From: Bacillota bacterium
Lineage (GTDB): Bacteria; Bacillota; Clostridia; Lachnospirales; Lachnospiraceae
DNA length: 38,609 nt
NCBI GenBank assembly: GCA_023415055.1
Contig: JAEZLZ010000071.1
Span: 1-38,609 of the forward strand
Reading direction: 5' to 3'
The position numbers and the translations under genes were made by a program. Of this stretch, positions 24,437-32,095 are shown piece after piece. Each line of letters begins with the position of its first letter. Position 1 is the stretch's first letter. The notes below the pieces were generated by a model, which saw nothing but the letters and a program-made list of their open reading frames with translations, did not search any database and was not told the DNA's origin.

Positions 24437-24580
24437 ATGAATGAGAGAAGCCACGATCGCAGAAGCGGTTACTGGCTTCGCCTACCAACAAGTAAAATTA
24501 ACATAGATTGCTTTTTTCATAAGATTTTCCCCTCCCCCAAAAAGCCAGCGATCCCCCGCTGGCTTTTCCTCTTTTCGTGA
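24437..24580 (+). ncRNA. Small RNA or 47-codon small-protein unit with its own terminator
   Basis: An ATG at 24437, behind GAAGG, opens a 47-codon frame to TGA at 24578-24580 that reads through the terminator hairpin at 24540-24567. The first part encodes MNERSHDRRSGYWLRLPTSK. The same DNA has a 7-bp stem, GAAGCCA (24447-24453) with TGGCTTC (24473-24479). The overlap with a terminator argues for a structured RNA, or for a protein whose last codons are not translated from most transcripts. TATAAT-like boxes lie upstream (24323-24328, 24381-24386) without clear -35 partners. The remaining bases 24282-24420 are AT-rich with nothing else visible. Confidence 0.4.
24540..24575 (+). terminator. Intrinsic terminator before repeat copy 2
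   Basis: AAAAGCCAGC (24540-24549) and GCTGGCTTTT (24558-24567) form a perfect 10-bp stem with an 8-base loop, followed by CCTCTTTT. No annotated gene lies between this and the ileS terminator, so it implies an extra transcript. Confidence 0.88.
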
Positions 24581-24615
24581 CAATATAAAGTACGCGAAGT
24601 GTGCATTCTATCGTT
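24579..24615 (+). repeat. GAA-triloop terminator-associated repeat, copy 2
   Basis: This diverged copy begins GACAATATAAAG and ends CATTCTATCGTT, with CGCGAAGTG at its centre. Some differences keep pairing (G-T, and A-T in place of a T-T mismatch) and the GAA triloop is unchanged. It starts about four bases after the T-run of the preceding terminator. Confidence 0.7.
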
Positions 24616-24828
24616 GAGACAATCAAAAAATGGGATATTATGTAAATGTAAAAGCATTAAGTCTTTACTTTCTTAGCTATATATACTATAATGAAATCAT
24701 AAGAAGATTATATTTTTTGTATAAACGTAAGTCGATGCAGCCTTTAGGTAATTCGTTTTCACGGAATTATATACATGTTAAAAGGTGTCTGCGATACGGG
24801 CAGCTTTTATAGAAAGGATGGGGATTTT

Positions 24829-25146
24829 ATGAAGCTAATTTATGTAATCGTTCGTAATGTGGATAGTAGTTATGTTACAGAGGCATTAAACAAATCTGGC
24901 TTTTATGTAACAAAGCTTGCATCAACCGGAGGATTTCTTCGGGAAGGAAATACCACTCTTATGATTGGTACGCAAGAAGACAAGGTAGACAGTGTAATTG
25001 AGATTGTCAAGAAAGAATGCGGACCAAGACAGCAGATCATATCCAACCCAGTTGGAGCAGTCGAATATGCATCTATGAATGTGGTGGTGAACGTTGGCGG
25101 AGCAACCATATTCGTTATGGATGTCGATCGTTATGAAAAAATCTAG
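24829..25146 (+). CDS. darA: Cyclic-di-AMP receptor DarA (PII-like)
   Basis: DarA (PstA, YaaQ; DUF970) is a trimeric PII-like protein that binds c-di-AMP. Its downstream partner is still unknown in most species. The 105-residue product matches the family length and pattern: MKLIYVIVRNVDSSYVTEAL, then FYVTKLASTGGFLREGNTTL with the nucleotide-binding TGGFLR segment, then RQQIISNP and the C-terminal VGGATIFVMDVDRYEKI. The ATG at 24829 follows AAAGGATGGGG. An in-frame ATG at 24775 would add 18 unrelated residues. It stands alone with a clear terminator behind it. Confidence 0.95.
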   Translation: MKLIYVIVRNVDSSYVTEALNKSGFYVTKLASTGGFLREGNTTLMIGTQEDKVDSVIEIVKKECGPRQQIISNPVGAVEYASMNVVVNVGGATIFVMDVDRYEKI

Positions 25147-25215
25147 TACAGTGTGTGGATTAAGAAGAAATCGGATTCTATACTGCTTTTTGCAATCTTT
25201 ATAAATAGAAACTTC

Positions 25216-25248
25216 AACCTCCGGGAACAATAAACCCGGAGGTTTTTT
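25216..25248 (+). terminator. Terminator of darA
   Basis: AACCTCCGGG and CCCGGAGGTT form a perfect 10-bp stem followed by a run of six T. Confidence 0.92.
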
Positions 25249-25262
25249 GTTATTAAAGATTC

Positions 25263-25320
25263 AGGTACCATAAGTCGGATGAATAATCACCATTCAACCT
25301 TATCATGACTTATGGCACCT
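25263..25320. repeat. 14-bp inverted repeat between darA and the foldase gene
   Basis: AGGTACCATAAGTC (25263-25276) and GACTTATGGCACCT (25307-25320) pair with one mismatch across a 30-base spacer that itself contains GAAT/ATTC. There is no T-run, so it is not a standard terminator. It could be a mobile-repeat remnant or an operator for the gene at 25518. Elsewhere in 25147-25517 an extended -10 (TGG then TATAAC, 25438-25443) is the only promoter-like site. Confidence 0.5.
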
Positions 25321-25517
25321 AAATCCGAGGCTGTAAAACACTACGGACAAGTTTTTAACGTTATGGTTCAGAAACTGTCTACTGGTGAAATATTTGTGAA
25401 ATAAAGTTTTTTACTTTCTTTTTCCCTTGAAATATGGTATAACGGAATATAGTACTGTAAAATATTTTCGGAAAAGGGGAAAACACTTACCGATTGTAAA
25501 AGGAAAGGATTAATAGA

Positions 25518-26660
25518 ATGAAGAAGAAATTATTTTTAGTTATGTGCCTGAGCATTATGCTGCTGGCATGGGGATGTGGCAAGAAGAGTGTTACGGATGA
25601 TATAAATTCAGCAACGGGCACAGCAACACCGGCACCTACAAGTGCACCCGGAGCAACCGAAGCACCGGAGCAGGCAGCAGTAGAAGCACCTGTAAAAGAG
25701 GCTTATGAGGTTAGTGATTATATCACCTTAGGTGAATATAAAGGTCTTCCTTTAACCTATACAAAATTAGAAGTTAAGGATACGGATATTGATGCAGCGA
25801 TCCAGAGTGATTTGGAAGCGAATGCAACCGAAGAAGAGGTTAAGGATAGAGGCGTACAGAAAGGTGATACCGTTAATATCGATTATGAAGGCTTAAAGGA
25901 TGGCGTAGCCTTTGAAGGCGGTACAGCACAGGGCTACGATCTTGAGATAGGCTCCGGAAAATTTATCCCTGGCTTTGAAGATGGACTCATCGGCGCTAAG
26001 ACCGGCGACGAGGTAACGCTTAATCTTACCTTCCCTGCAGATTACAGTACGGCTGAATTGGCAGGACAGGCAGTGGTATTTAATGTAAAGGTAAATTCTA
26101 TAAAGACTTCGATTGTTCCAGAATTAACCGAGGATTATGTGAAAAGCAATACTGATTATGACAGCATCGATGCTTACAAGGAAGGCACTCGCGCAAACCT
26201 TGTGAAGGATAACGAAGAGACCATGAAAAATGAGAAGATCAAGAACTTGATCACAGCAATTGTGGATGGTTCCAAGATCAGCTCCTATCCTCAAACCTTG
26301 ATTGATTACTATGCTTATGAGATGGAAAGCTATTATTCTCAGTTCGCAGCAATGTATGGCTTTCAGCTGGCAGATTTCCTTGCAGCAAACAATATGACCG
26401 AGGAAAGCTTCGCAAAGGAAAAACAGTCCTATGCCGAAGATAGAGCGGCACAGGAATTAGCCCTCAATGCAATTATTAAAGCAGAAAACATGCAGATTTC
26501 CGATGATGAGTATAAAGCAGGTGTTGCGAAATATATTGAGCAATACGGATATGCTTCGGAAGAGGAGTTCTTCCAGAGCGCTACTGAGGATCAGGTTAGA
26601 GAAAGCTTAATCTGGGAGAAGGCAGTAGACTTCATTTTAAGCCAGGCAAAAGAAGCTTAA
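25518..26660 (+). CDS. Lipoprotein peptidyl-prolyl isomerase of trigger-factor type
   Basis: The 380-residue protein has a lipoprotein signal (MKKKLFLVMC onward) with lipobox LAWGC and the lipidated cysteine at 20. An Ala/Pro/Thr-rich linker (25-60) follows. An FKBP domain lies at about 112-197 (KGDTVNIDYEGLKDGVAFEGG, IGSGKFIPGFEDGLIG). A helical C-terminal domain (about 200-380) follows, of the type seen in trigger factor, with LTEDYVKSNTDYDSIDAYK and repeated MESYY/TEESFAKEKQSYAEDRA helices. The ribosome-binding domain of cytoplasmic trigger factor is missing and a lipid anchor takes its place. It is therefore probably a surface foldase or chaperone for secreted proteins, comparable in role to PrsA. 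The ygiQ gene follows after 16 bases, an apparent operon. Confidence 0.87.
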   Translation: MKKKLFLVMCLSIMLLAWGCGKKSVTDDINSATGTATPAPTSAPGATEAPEQAAVEAPVKEAYEVSDYITLGEYKGLPLTYTKLEVKDTDIDAAIQSDLEANATEEEVKDRGVQKGDTVNIDYEGLKDGVAFEGGTAQGYDLEIGSGKFIPGFEDGLIGAKTGDEVTLNLTFPADYSTAELAGQAVVFNVKVNSIKTSIVPELTEDYVKSNTDYDSIDAYKEGTRANLVKDNEETMKNEKIKNLITAIVDGSKISSYPQTLIDYYAYEMESYYSQFAAMYGFQLADFLAANNMTEESFAKEKQSYAEDRAAQELALNAIIKAENMQISDDEYKAGVAKYIEQYGYASEEEFFQSATEDQVRESLIWEKAVDFILSQAKEA

Positions 26661-26676
26661 TAGAAAGTAGAATAAA

Positions 26677-28815
26677 ATGATAAGAGATTTTTTACCGATT
26701 AGTATCAATGACATGGAACAAAGAGGATGGACCGAATGCGACTTTGTCTATGTGACAGGGGACGCTTATGTGGACCACCCTTCCTTTGGTCCGGCGATAA
26801 TCAGCCGAGTGCTTGAGAGTAATGGTTACAAGGTTGGTATCATTGCACAGCCGGATTGGAAGGATAGTGAAAGTATTGCGGTACTGGGGCAGCCAAGATT
26901 AGGTTTCTTGGTAAGCGGCGGTAATATGGATTCTATGGTCAATCACTATTCTGTTGCTAAGAAAAGAAGGCAAACAGATGCCTATTCTCCCGGTGGAGAG
27001 ATGGGAAAAAGACCTGACTATGCTACGATTGTGTATTGCAATCTGATCCGAAAGAAATACAAAAAGGCACCGATTATAATCGGTGGTATAGAAGCTAGTT
27101 TAAGAAGACTCGCCCATTACGATTATTGGAGTGATAAGGTGAAGCGGTCAATCCTTTTGGATTCTCAGGCTGATATCATTTCCTATGGAATGGGCGAGCA
27201 TTCCATTGTAGAGATTGCAGATGCTTTAAACAGCGGATTGGAGATAAAGGATGTTACCTTTATTGACGGTACTGTATATAAGGCAAAGAGCTTGGAATCG
27301 GTCTATGATGCGGTGATGCTTCCCAGCTTTTCAAGTATTCTGGAGAGTAAGAAGGATTTTGCAAGAAGCTTTCAAATCCAATATTCCAATACGGATCCAT
27401 ACTCTGGCAAACGTCTTGTCGAGCCCTATAAAGAAAATGAATATGTAGTACAGAACCCACCGTCTAAGCCTCTGACGCAGGCGGAGATGGACCGGGTTTA
27501 TGCTCTCCCCTATATGAGGGACTATCATCCTTCTTATCGGGAGGCCGGTGGAATACCTGCCATAGAGGAGATAAAATTTAGTCTGGTCAGCAACCGTGGA
27601 TGCTTTGGCGGCTGTAATTATTGCGCCCTAACCTTTCATCAGGGACGTATCCTTCAGACAAGAAGTCATGAATCCATCGTGGCAGAGGCAAATCAGCTGG
27701 TCTGGGATAAGGATTTTAAGGGCTATATTCATGATGTAGGAGGTCCGACTGCAAACTTCAGGCAGGTTGCCTGCGAGAAGCAGAACACGAAGGGAGCCTG
27801 CATCAATAAGCAATGTCTGTTCCCAACACCCTGTAAGAGTTTGAAGGTGGACCATAGTGATTATCTTAATCTGCTTCGTAAGCTTCGTAGTCTACCGAAT
27901 GTGAAGAAGGTATTTATCCGTTCGGGTATTCGTTTTGATTACCTGGTGGCCGACAAGGATGATAAATTCTTAGAAGAGCTTTGCGAGCATCACGTAAGCG
28001 GCCAATTAAAGGTTGCACCGGAGCACATCAGTGACAGTGTATTATCCCTCATGGGTAAACCGGAGAACGCAGTCTACGAAAAGTTTCAGGAAAAATACAA
28101 GAAGATGAATCAGAAGCTGGGTAAAAACCAGTTTATCGTTCCTTATCTGATCTCCTCCCACCCGGGTTCTACCCTGAAGGAGGCAATAGAGCTTGCCGAA
28201 TATCTGAGAGACCTGGGCTATATGCCGGAGCAGGTGCAGGATTTCTATCCGACCCCTTCCACCATCTCGACCTGTATGTACTATAGCGGCCTTGATCCTC
28301 GTACCTTGCAGGAAGTCTATGTACCCAAGTCACCGCATGAGAAAGCGATGCAGCGTGCCCTGATCCAATACCGTAACCCGAAGAATTATGATCTGGTCGT
28401 AGAAGCACTGAAGAAGGCAGACCGAATGGACTTAATCGGGTTTGATAAGAAGTGTCTCGTACGTCCAAGACAATTTGCAGCAGAAAAAGCATGGGTAGCC
28501 AAGGAGAAACAGGGACAGAGCAAAGGAAAGACCTCGGATACTAAGCGAATGGGACAAGGGAAGAAAAAAGCGCCTACCGCAAAGAAGACGGAGAGGCCGG
28601 ATAACTTTCATAAATCATCGATCAACGGTAACAGTAATAAGCCGAAAGAAACCCGAGATTATCGTCCAGGCAATCATGATGCCAATCAGAAACAACAGAG
28701 TCAAAGGACAAATAGTAGTACGAGAGGCAGTCGACCGATGGTGGATAAGCCCCGTTCCTCCGGTGGTAATCATAGTAATAATCATTCACGGAGAAAGCCG
28801 GGATCGTCTAGATAA
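26677..28815 (+). CDS. YgiQ family radical SAM protein (UPF0313)
   Basis: The 712-residue protein carries the YgiQ N-terminal domain (about 1-270, with FLPISINDMEQRGW and HPSFGPAIISRVLES), then a radical SAM core. The [4Fe-4S] cysteines are C309, C313 and C316 in CFGGCNYCAL, the C-x3-C-x2-C signature. GKNQFIVPYLISSHPGST and YMPEQVQDFYPTPSTISTCM are also diagnostic. The reaction is unknown. After about residue 610 comes a 100-residue lysine-, asparagine-, serine- and glycine-rich disordered tail that may bind nucleic acid. It is 16 bases behind the foldase gene with only a weak ribosome binding site, so translation may be coupled. Confidence 0.93.
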   Translation: MIRDFLPISINDMEQRGWTECDFVYVTGDAYVDHPSFGPAIISRVLESNGYKVGIIAQPDWKDSESIAVLGQPRLGFLVSGGNMDSMVNHYSVAKKRRQTDAYSPGGEMGKRPDYATIVYCNLIRKKYKKAPIIIGGIEASLRRLAHYDYWSDKVKRSILLDSQADIISYGMGEHSIVEIADALNSGLEIKDVTFIDGTVYKAKSLESVYDAVMLPSFSSILESKKDFARSFQIQYSNTDPYSGKRLVEPYKENEYVVQNPPSKPLTQAEMDRVYALPYMRDYHPSYREAGGIPAIEEIKFSLVSNRGCFGGCNYCALTFHQGRILQTRSHESIVAEANQLVWDKDFKGYIHDVGGPTANFRQVACEKQNTKGACINKQCLFPTPCKSLKVDHSDYLNLLRKLRSLPNVKKVFIRSGIRFDYLVADKDDKFLEELCEHHVSGQLKVAPEHISDSVLSLMGKPENAVYEKFQEKYKKMNQKLGKNQFIVPYLISSHPGSTLKEAIELAEYLRDLGYMPEQVQDFYPTPSTISTCMYYSGLDPRTLQEVYVPKSPHEKAMQRALIQYRNPKNYDLVVEALKKADRMDLIGFDKKCLVRPRQFAAEKAWVAKEKQGQSKGKTSDTKRMGQGKKKAPTAKKTERPDNFHKSSINGNSNKPKETRDYRPGNHDANQKQQSQRTNSSTRGSRPMVDKPRSSGGNHSNNHSRRKPGSSR

Positions 28816-28849
28816 ACGGGCTATCCAATACTCCTGTCATGGAATTTCC

Positions 28850-28878
28850 TTGACATTAGGCGCTATGAATGATATACT
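28850..28878 (+). promoter_or_regulatory. Near-consensus promoter after ygiQ
   Basis: TTGACA (28850-28855), a 17-base spacer and TATACT (28873-28878), with TG one base upstream, make one of the best promoters in the window. A terminator hairpin begins only 45 bases later, so most transcripts should be about 70 nucleotides long. Confidence 0.8.
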
Positions 28879-28922
28879 ACGCAAAGTATCTGTTTCATAA
28901 TAAATTTTATTTTAAGATGAAT

Positions 28923-28956
28923 CAGCTCTTGGTCTTTAGGACTAAGAGCTGTTTTT
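28923..28956 (+). terminator. Intrinsic terminator close behind the 28850 promoter
   Basis: CAGCTCTTGGTC pairs with GACTAAGAGCTG (one mismatch) around a short loop, followed by five T. It may end ygiQ, but its position makes it also a possible attenuator for the helicase gene at 29154. Confidence 0.88.
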
Positions 28957-29013
28957 ACGGATGTTTGAAGAAATATTTAAATATATTCAGAATGATAATC
29001 AACGATTTATTTT

Positions 29014-29043
29014 AATAATAGTAACAACGGAAAATGTTATTAT
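29014..29043 (+). promoter_or_regulatory. PerR-like motif and extended -10 box before the helicase gene
   Basis: AATAATAGTAAC (29014-29025) is the reverse complement of GTTACTATTATT, the motif found before perR and rubrerythrin. TGT followed by TATTAT (29038-29043) gives a possible extended -10 box just downstream. Confidence 0.4.
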
Positions 29044-29153
29044 AATTGATCGATAAATATTTGTTTGGACAGGACAGATGAGCTTATTGTATATAGGCTT
29101 GTCCGTCGGTGGGAAATATATGAGATAAGAGATACGAAGAAAGGAAATAAAGA

Positions 29154-30749
29154 ATGGAAATAACAAAATTTGACGCATTAGATCTTAACCCCAGTATACT
29201 TCGTGCTATTGAGGAGATGGGATTTGAAGAAATGTCACCCATCCAGGCAAAAGCGATTCCTGCATTATTAGAAGGAAAAGATGTGGTTGGTCAGGCACAA
29301 ACAGGAACAGGCAAGACAGCAGCCTTTGGTATTCCCTTATTACAGAAAGTTAACCCCAAAGAAAAGCATTTACAAGCAATCGTATTATGTCCTACCAGAG
29401 AGCTCGCGATTCAGGTAGCAGAGGAGATTCGTAAGCTCGGATCCTTCATGCACAGCATTAAAATCCTTCCTGTGTATGGTGGCCAGGAGATCTCCAAGCA
29501 GATTCGTTCCTTAAAATCCGGTGTACAGATCATTATCGGTACTCCCGGCCGTGTTATGGATCACATGAGAAGAAAAACGGTTAAGTTTGATTCTGTGAAT
29601 ACTGTAATTCTTGACGAGGCGGATGAGATGCTGAACATGGGCTTCCGTGAGGACATCGAGACAATTCTCAGCCAGGTACCGGAGGAAAGACAGACCGTTC
29701 TCTTCTCTGCAACTATGCCCGGACCGATTATGGAGATCGCAAGAACCTATCAGAAAAACGCAGAAACAATCCGCGTGGTTAAGAAAGAGCTGACGGTACC
29801 TAAGATCGAACAGTTTTACTATGAAGTAACCCACAAGAATAAGGAAGATGTATTAGCCAGACTTCTTGATATGTATAATCCTAAGCTGTCCTTGGTTTTC
29901 TGTAACACAAAGAAACAGGTAGATGAGCTGACAGCAGCACTTCAGGGCAGAGGATATTTTGCGGAAGGTCTCCATGGAGATTTGAAGCAACAGCAAAGAG
30001 ATCGCGTTATGCATAGCTTCCGTAATGGGAGAACTGAGATTCTGGTAGCTACTGACGTGGCAGCCCGCGGTATCGATGTAGATGATGTAGAAGCTGTATT
30101 CAATTATGACGTTCCACAGGATGATGAATATTATGTTCATCGAATCGGCCGTACCGGCCGTGCAGGCCGTGAGGGTAGAGCATTTACCTTGATTGTAGGC
30201 AGAGATATTTATAAGCTTAAGGATATCATGAGATATTGCAATACCAAGATTAAGGCACAGCCGATACCGTCCATAAATGATGTTGCAGCAGTAAAAGCGG
30301 ACAAGATTTTAGATAAAGTAAAAGAAATCATCCAAAATGATGATTTCTCCAAATATGTTGACTTAATCGAAGAAAGACTGAACGAAGAAGATTTCACTGC
30401 ACTTGATATTGCAGCTGCATTTCTGAAAATGAGCATGGGCGAAGATAATATGAAAGCTGAGGATGATTCTAAGAATACGCAAAACTTTGACAACACCGGT
30501 GCGGAAGAGGGCATGGTAAGACTTTTCATTAATCTCGGTAAGAATCAGAAGATAAGACCAGGAGATATCCTTGGCGCGATCGCAGGTGAGACCGGTATGC
30601 CCGGTAAGTTGATCGGGTCTATTGACATGTATGATAAATATACTTTTGTTGAAGTTCCAAGAGAACATGCATCCGATGTAATCCAGGTAATGAAGTCAGC
30701 AAAGATCAAAGGAAAGAGCATTAATATCGAGCCGGCCAACCGCAAATAG
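29154..30749 (+). CDS. DEAD-box RNA helicase (DeaD/DbpA type)
   Basis: The 531-residue protein has every DEAD-box motif in order: Q motif FEEMSPIQAKAIP, Walker A AQTGTGKT at 48-55, PTRELA, DEAD at 154-157, SAT in LFSATMP, ATDVAARGIDV and HRIGRTGRAG. The C-terminal 75 residues (MVRLFINLGKNQKIRPGD onward) form a DbpA-type RNA-binding domain, an RRM-like fold that in DbpA directs the helicase to 23S rRNA. Bacterial helicases of this size act in ribosome assembly, RNA decay and cold adaptation. Its long upstream region contains a strong promoter, a terminator and a PerR-like motif, so its expression is likely regulated. The ATG follows AAAGGA. perR follows after 71 bases with its own promoter. 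Confidence 0.95.
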   Translation: MEITKFDALDLNPSILRAIEEMGFEEMSPIQAKAIPALLEGKDVVGQAQTGTGKTAAFGIPLLQKVNPKEKHLQAIVLCPTRELAIQVAEEIRKLGSFMHSIKILPVYGGQEISKQIRSLKSGVQIIIGTPGRVMDHMRRKTVKFDSVNTVILDEADEMLNMGFREDIETILSQVPEERQTVLFSATMPGPIMEIARTYQKNAETIRVVKKELTVPKIEQFYYEVTHKNKEDVLARLLDMYNPKLSLVFCNTKKQVDELTAALQGRGYFAEGLHGDLKQQQRDRVMHSFRNGRTEILVATDVAARGIDVDDVEAVFNYDVPQDDEYYVHRIGRTGRAGREGRAFTLIVGRDIYKLKDIMRYCNTKIKAQPIPSINDVAAVKADKILDKVKEIIQNDDFSKYVDLIEERLNEEDFTALDIAAAFLKMSMGEDNMKAEDDSKNTQNFDNTGAEEGMVRLFINLGKNQKIRPGDILGAIAGETGMPGKLIGSIDMYDKYTFVEVPREHASDVIQVMKSAKIKGKSINIEPANRK

Positions 30750-30757
30750 GAATTGTC

Positions 30758-30786
30758 TTGACGAACAACGGAAAGCAGTCTATAAT
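30758..30786 (+). promoter_or_regulatory. Promoter of perR
   Basis: TTGACG (30758-30763), a 17-base spacer and TATAAT (30781-30786) form a near-consensus sigma-A promoter directly behind the helicase stop codon. Confidence 0.8.
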
Positions 30787-30803
30787 AATAATTACTATTA
30801 TTG
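30784..30803 (+). promoter_or_regulatory. Putative PerR operator at the perR promoter
   Basis: AATAATAATTACTATTATTG overlaps the -10 box and the start site. It contains TTACTATTATT, shared with the sites at 29014 (reverse) and 31361, which suggests autoregulation. It resembles the AT-rich dyad form of Fur/PerR boxes rather than the exact Bacillus Per box. Confidence 0.5.
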
Positions 30804-30820
30804 ATTGGAGTGTATTTATT

Positions 30821-31204
30821 ATGGCAGCAAATAAGTACAGCAGACAACGGGAAGCGATAAAGGAATATCTGGCGCAAACCAAGGAACATCCTACTGCAGA
30901 TACTGTCTATATGAATATTAGAGCAACACATCCGAACATTAGCTTAGGAACGGTATATCGTAATCTGAATCTACTGGCTGAGCAGGGAGAGATCCTTAAA
31001 ATCAATTGTCAGGATGGCAGTGACCGCTTTGACGGCAATCCAATGCCTCATTATCACTTTTTGTGTAAGAGCTGCGGTAGAGTACTCGATATTGAGATGG
31101 AATCAATTGACCATATCGTGAATACCGCCGGTGCCGGATTTGGCGGTAAGGTGGAAGGTCATGTAACCTATTTTTATGGTATATGTCCAGATTGCAACCA
31201 ATAA
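30821..31204 (+). CDS. perR: Fur family transcriptional regulator, PerR-like
   Basis: The 127-residue protein has the Fur-family winged helix (about 5-80, with PTADTVYMNIRATHPNISLG and TVYRNLNLLAEQGE). A dimerisation domain follows with the regulatory metal ligands in PMPHYHFLCKSCG. Two CxxC pairs (CKSC and the terminal CPDC) match the structural zinc site of PerR. PerR senses peroxide by metal-catalysed histidine oxidation. The assignment to PerR rather than Fur or Zur rests mainly on the neighbouring rubrerythrin and is an inference. The ATG at 30821 gives the standard length; the in-frame start at 30758 would fall inside the promoter. It carries its own promoter, putative operator and terminator. 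Confidence 0.85.
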   Translation: MAANKYSRQREAIKEYLAQTKEHPTADTVYMNIRATHPNISLGTVYRNLNLLAEQGEILKINCQDGSDRFDGNPMPHYHFLCKSCGRVLDIEMESIDHIVNTAGAGFGGKVEGHVTYFYGICPDCNQ

Positions 31205-31247
31205 CAGCGTTATAGATAGCCGAATCTGCTAAGGAAACAAACCGTAG

Positions 31248-31294
31248 GGATTATGAGAACATCTGGATTCAGAGGAACTCATAGTCCTTTTTTT
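31248..31294 (+). terminator. Terminator of perR
   Basis: GGATTATGAG (31248-31257) pairs with CTCATAGTCC (31278-31287, one G-T), followed by seven T. Confidence 0.85.
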
Positions 31295-31315
31295 GATAAT
31301 TTATCAAGATTGGTA

Positions 31316-31344
31316 TTGACAAACGATTAATCAAGTAGTAATAT
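31316..31344 (+). promoter_or_regulatory. Promoter of the rubrerythrin gene
   Basis: TTGACA (31316-31321) is followed after 17 bases by TAATAT (31339-31344). Confidence 0.65.
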
Positions 31345-31355
31345 ATATTTATCAG

Positions 31356-31378
31356 TAACAGTTACTATTATTGTTATC
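31356..31378 (+). promoter_or_regulatory. Putative PerR operator before rubrerythrin
   Basis: GTTACTATTATTG at 31361-31373 lies just downstream of the expected transcription start, within the imperfect dyad TAACA...TGTTA. Occupation there would block initiation. It shares 12 bases with the site before perR. Confidence 0.5.
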
Positions 31379-31430
31379 AAAGAATGCAGATAAAAATACT
31401 ATAATATAACAGTAAAAGGAGATTTTTGTT

Positions 31431-31973
31431 ATGAAAAAGTTTGTTTGCCAGGTTTGCGGCTATGTTCATGAAGGAGACAGCGCACCGGATGCATGCCCGA
31501 TTTGTAAGGCTGCGAAAGAGAAGTTCACTGAGAAATCCACAGATATGTTTTGGGCTGATGAGCACGTAGTAGGCGTGGCTAAGGGTGTCAGCGAAGATAT
31601 TATCAAGGACCTGAGAGATAATTTCATGGGAGAGTGCACCGAAGTTGGTATGTACCTTGCAATGGCTAGAGTCGCTCATAGAGAAGGCTATCCTGAGATC
31701 GGCCTATATTATGAGAAGGCAGCTTGGGAAGAGGCTGAGCATGCATCAAAGTTTGCAGAGCTCCTTGGCGAAGTTGTTACTGACAGTACAAAGAAGAATC
31801 TTCAAATGAGAGTTGACGCTGAGAATGGAGCATGTATGGGCAAGAAGGATCTTGCGGTTCGTGCAAAAGCAGCGAACTTAGATGCGATTCATGACACTGT
31901 TCATGAGATGGCGAAGGACGAAGCAAGACATGGACGTGCGTTCAAGGGATTGCTGGATAGATACTTTGCATAA
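31431..31973 (+). CDS. Reverse-type rubrerythrin (rubredoxin + ferritin-like)
   Basis: The 180-residue protein has a rubredoxin-like iron site at the N-terminus (C6, C9 in CQVC and C22, C25 in CPIC). A four-helix ferritin-like domain follows with di-iron ligands in GECTEVGMYLAM, EEAEHASKF and DEARHGRAF. In classical rubrerythrin the order is opposite; this 'reverse' order is known from anaerobic clostridia, where such proteins are the terminal NADH-dependent peroxidase and are repressed by PerR. The cytoplasmic role would be removal of hydrogen peroxide and oxygen. The ATG follows AAAGGAG. Its promoter and operator-like site link it to the perR gene directly upstream. Confidence 0.95.
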   Translation: MKKFVCQVCGYVHEGDSAPDACPICKAAKEKFTEKSTDMFWADEHVVGVAKGVSEDIIKDLRDNFMGECTEVGMYLAMARVAHREGYPEIGLYYEKAAWEEAEHASKFAELLGEVVTDSTKKNLQMRVDAENGACMGKKDLAVRAKAANLDAIHDTVHEMAKDEARHGRAFKGLLDRYFA

Positions 31974-32095
31974 GCGCATAAGTTTTCTTAAATGTAGCGA
32001 TAGCTACAACATAACGTTGGGTTTTATATTAACATAAGTTTAAGATAACAATCAAAAAATAAAAACCCTATATGATTAATTGGCTTACATCTACA

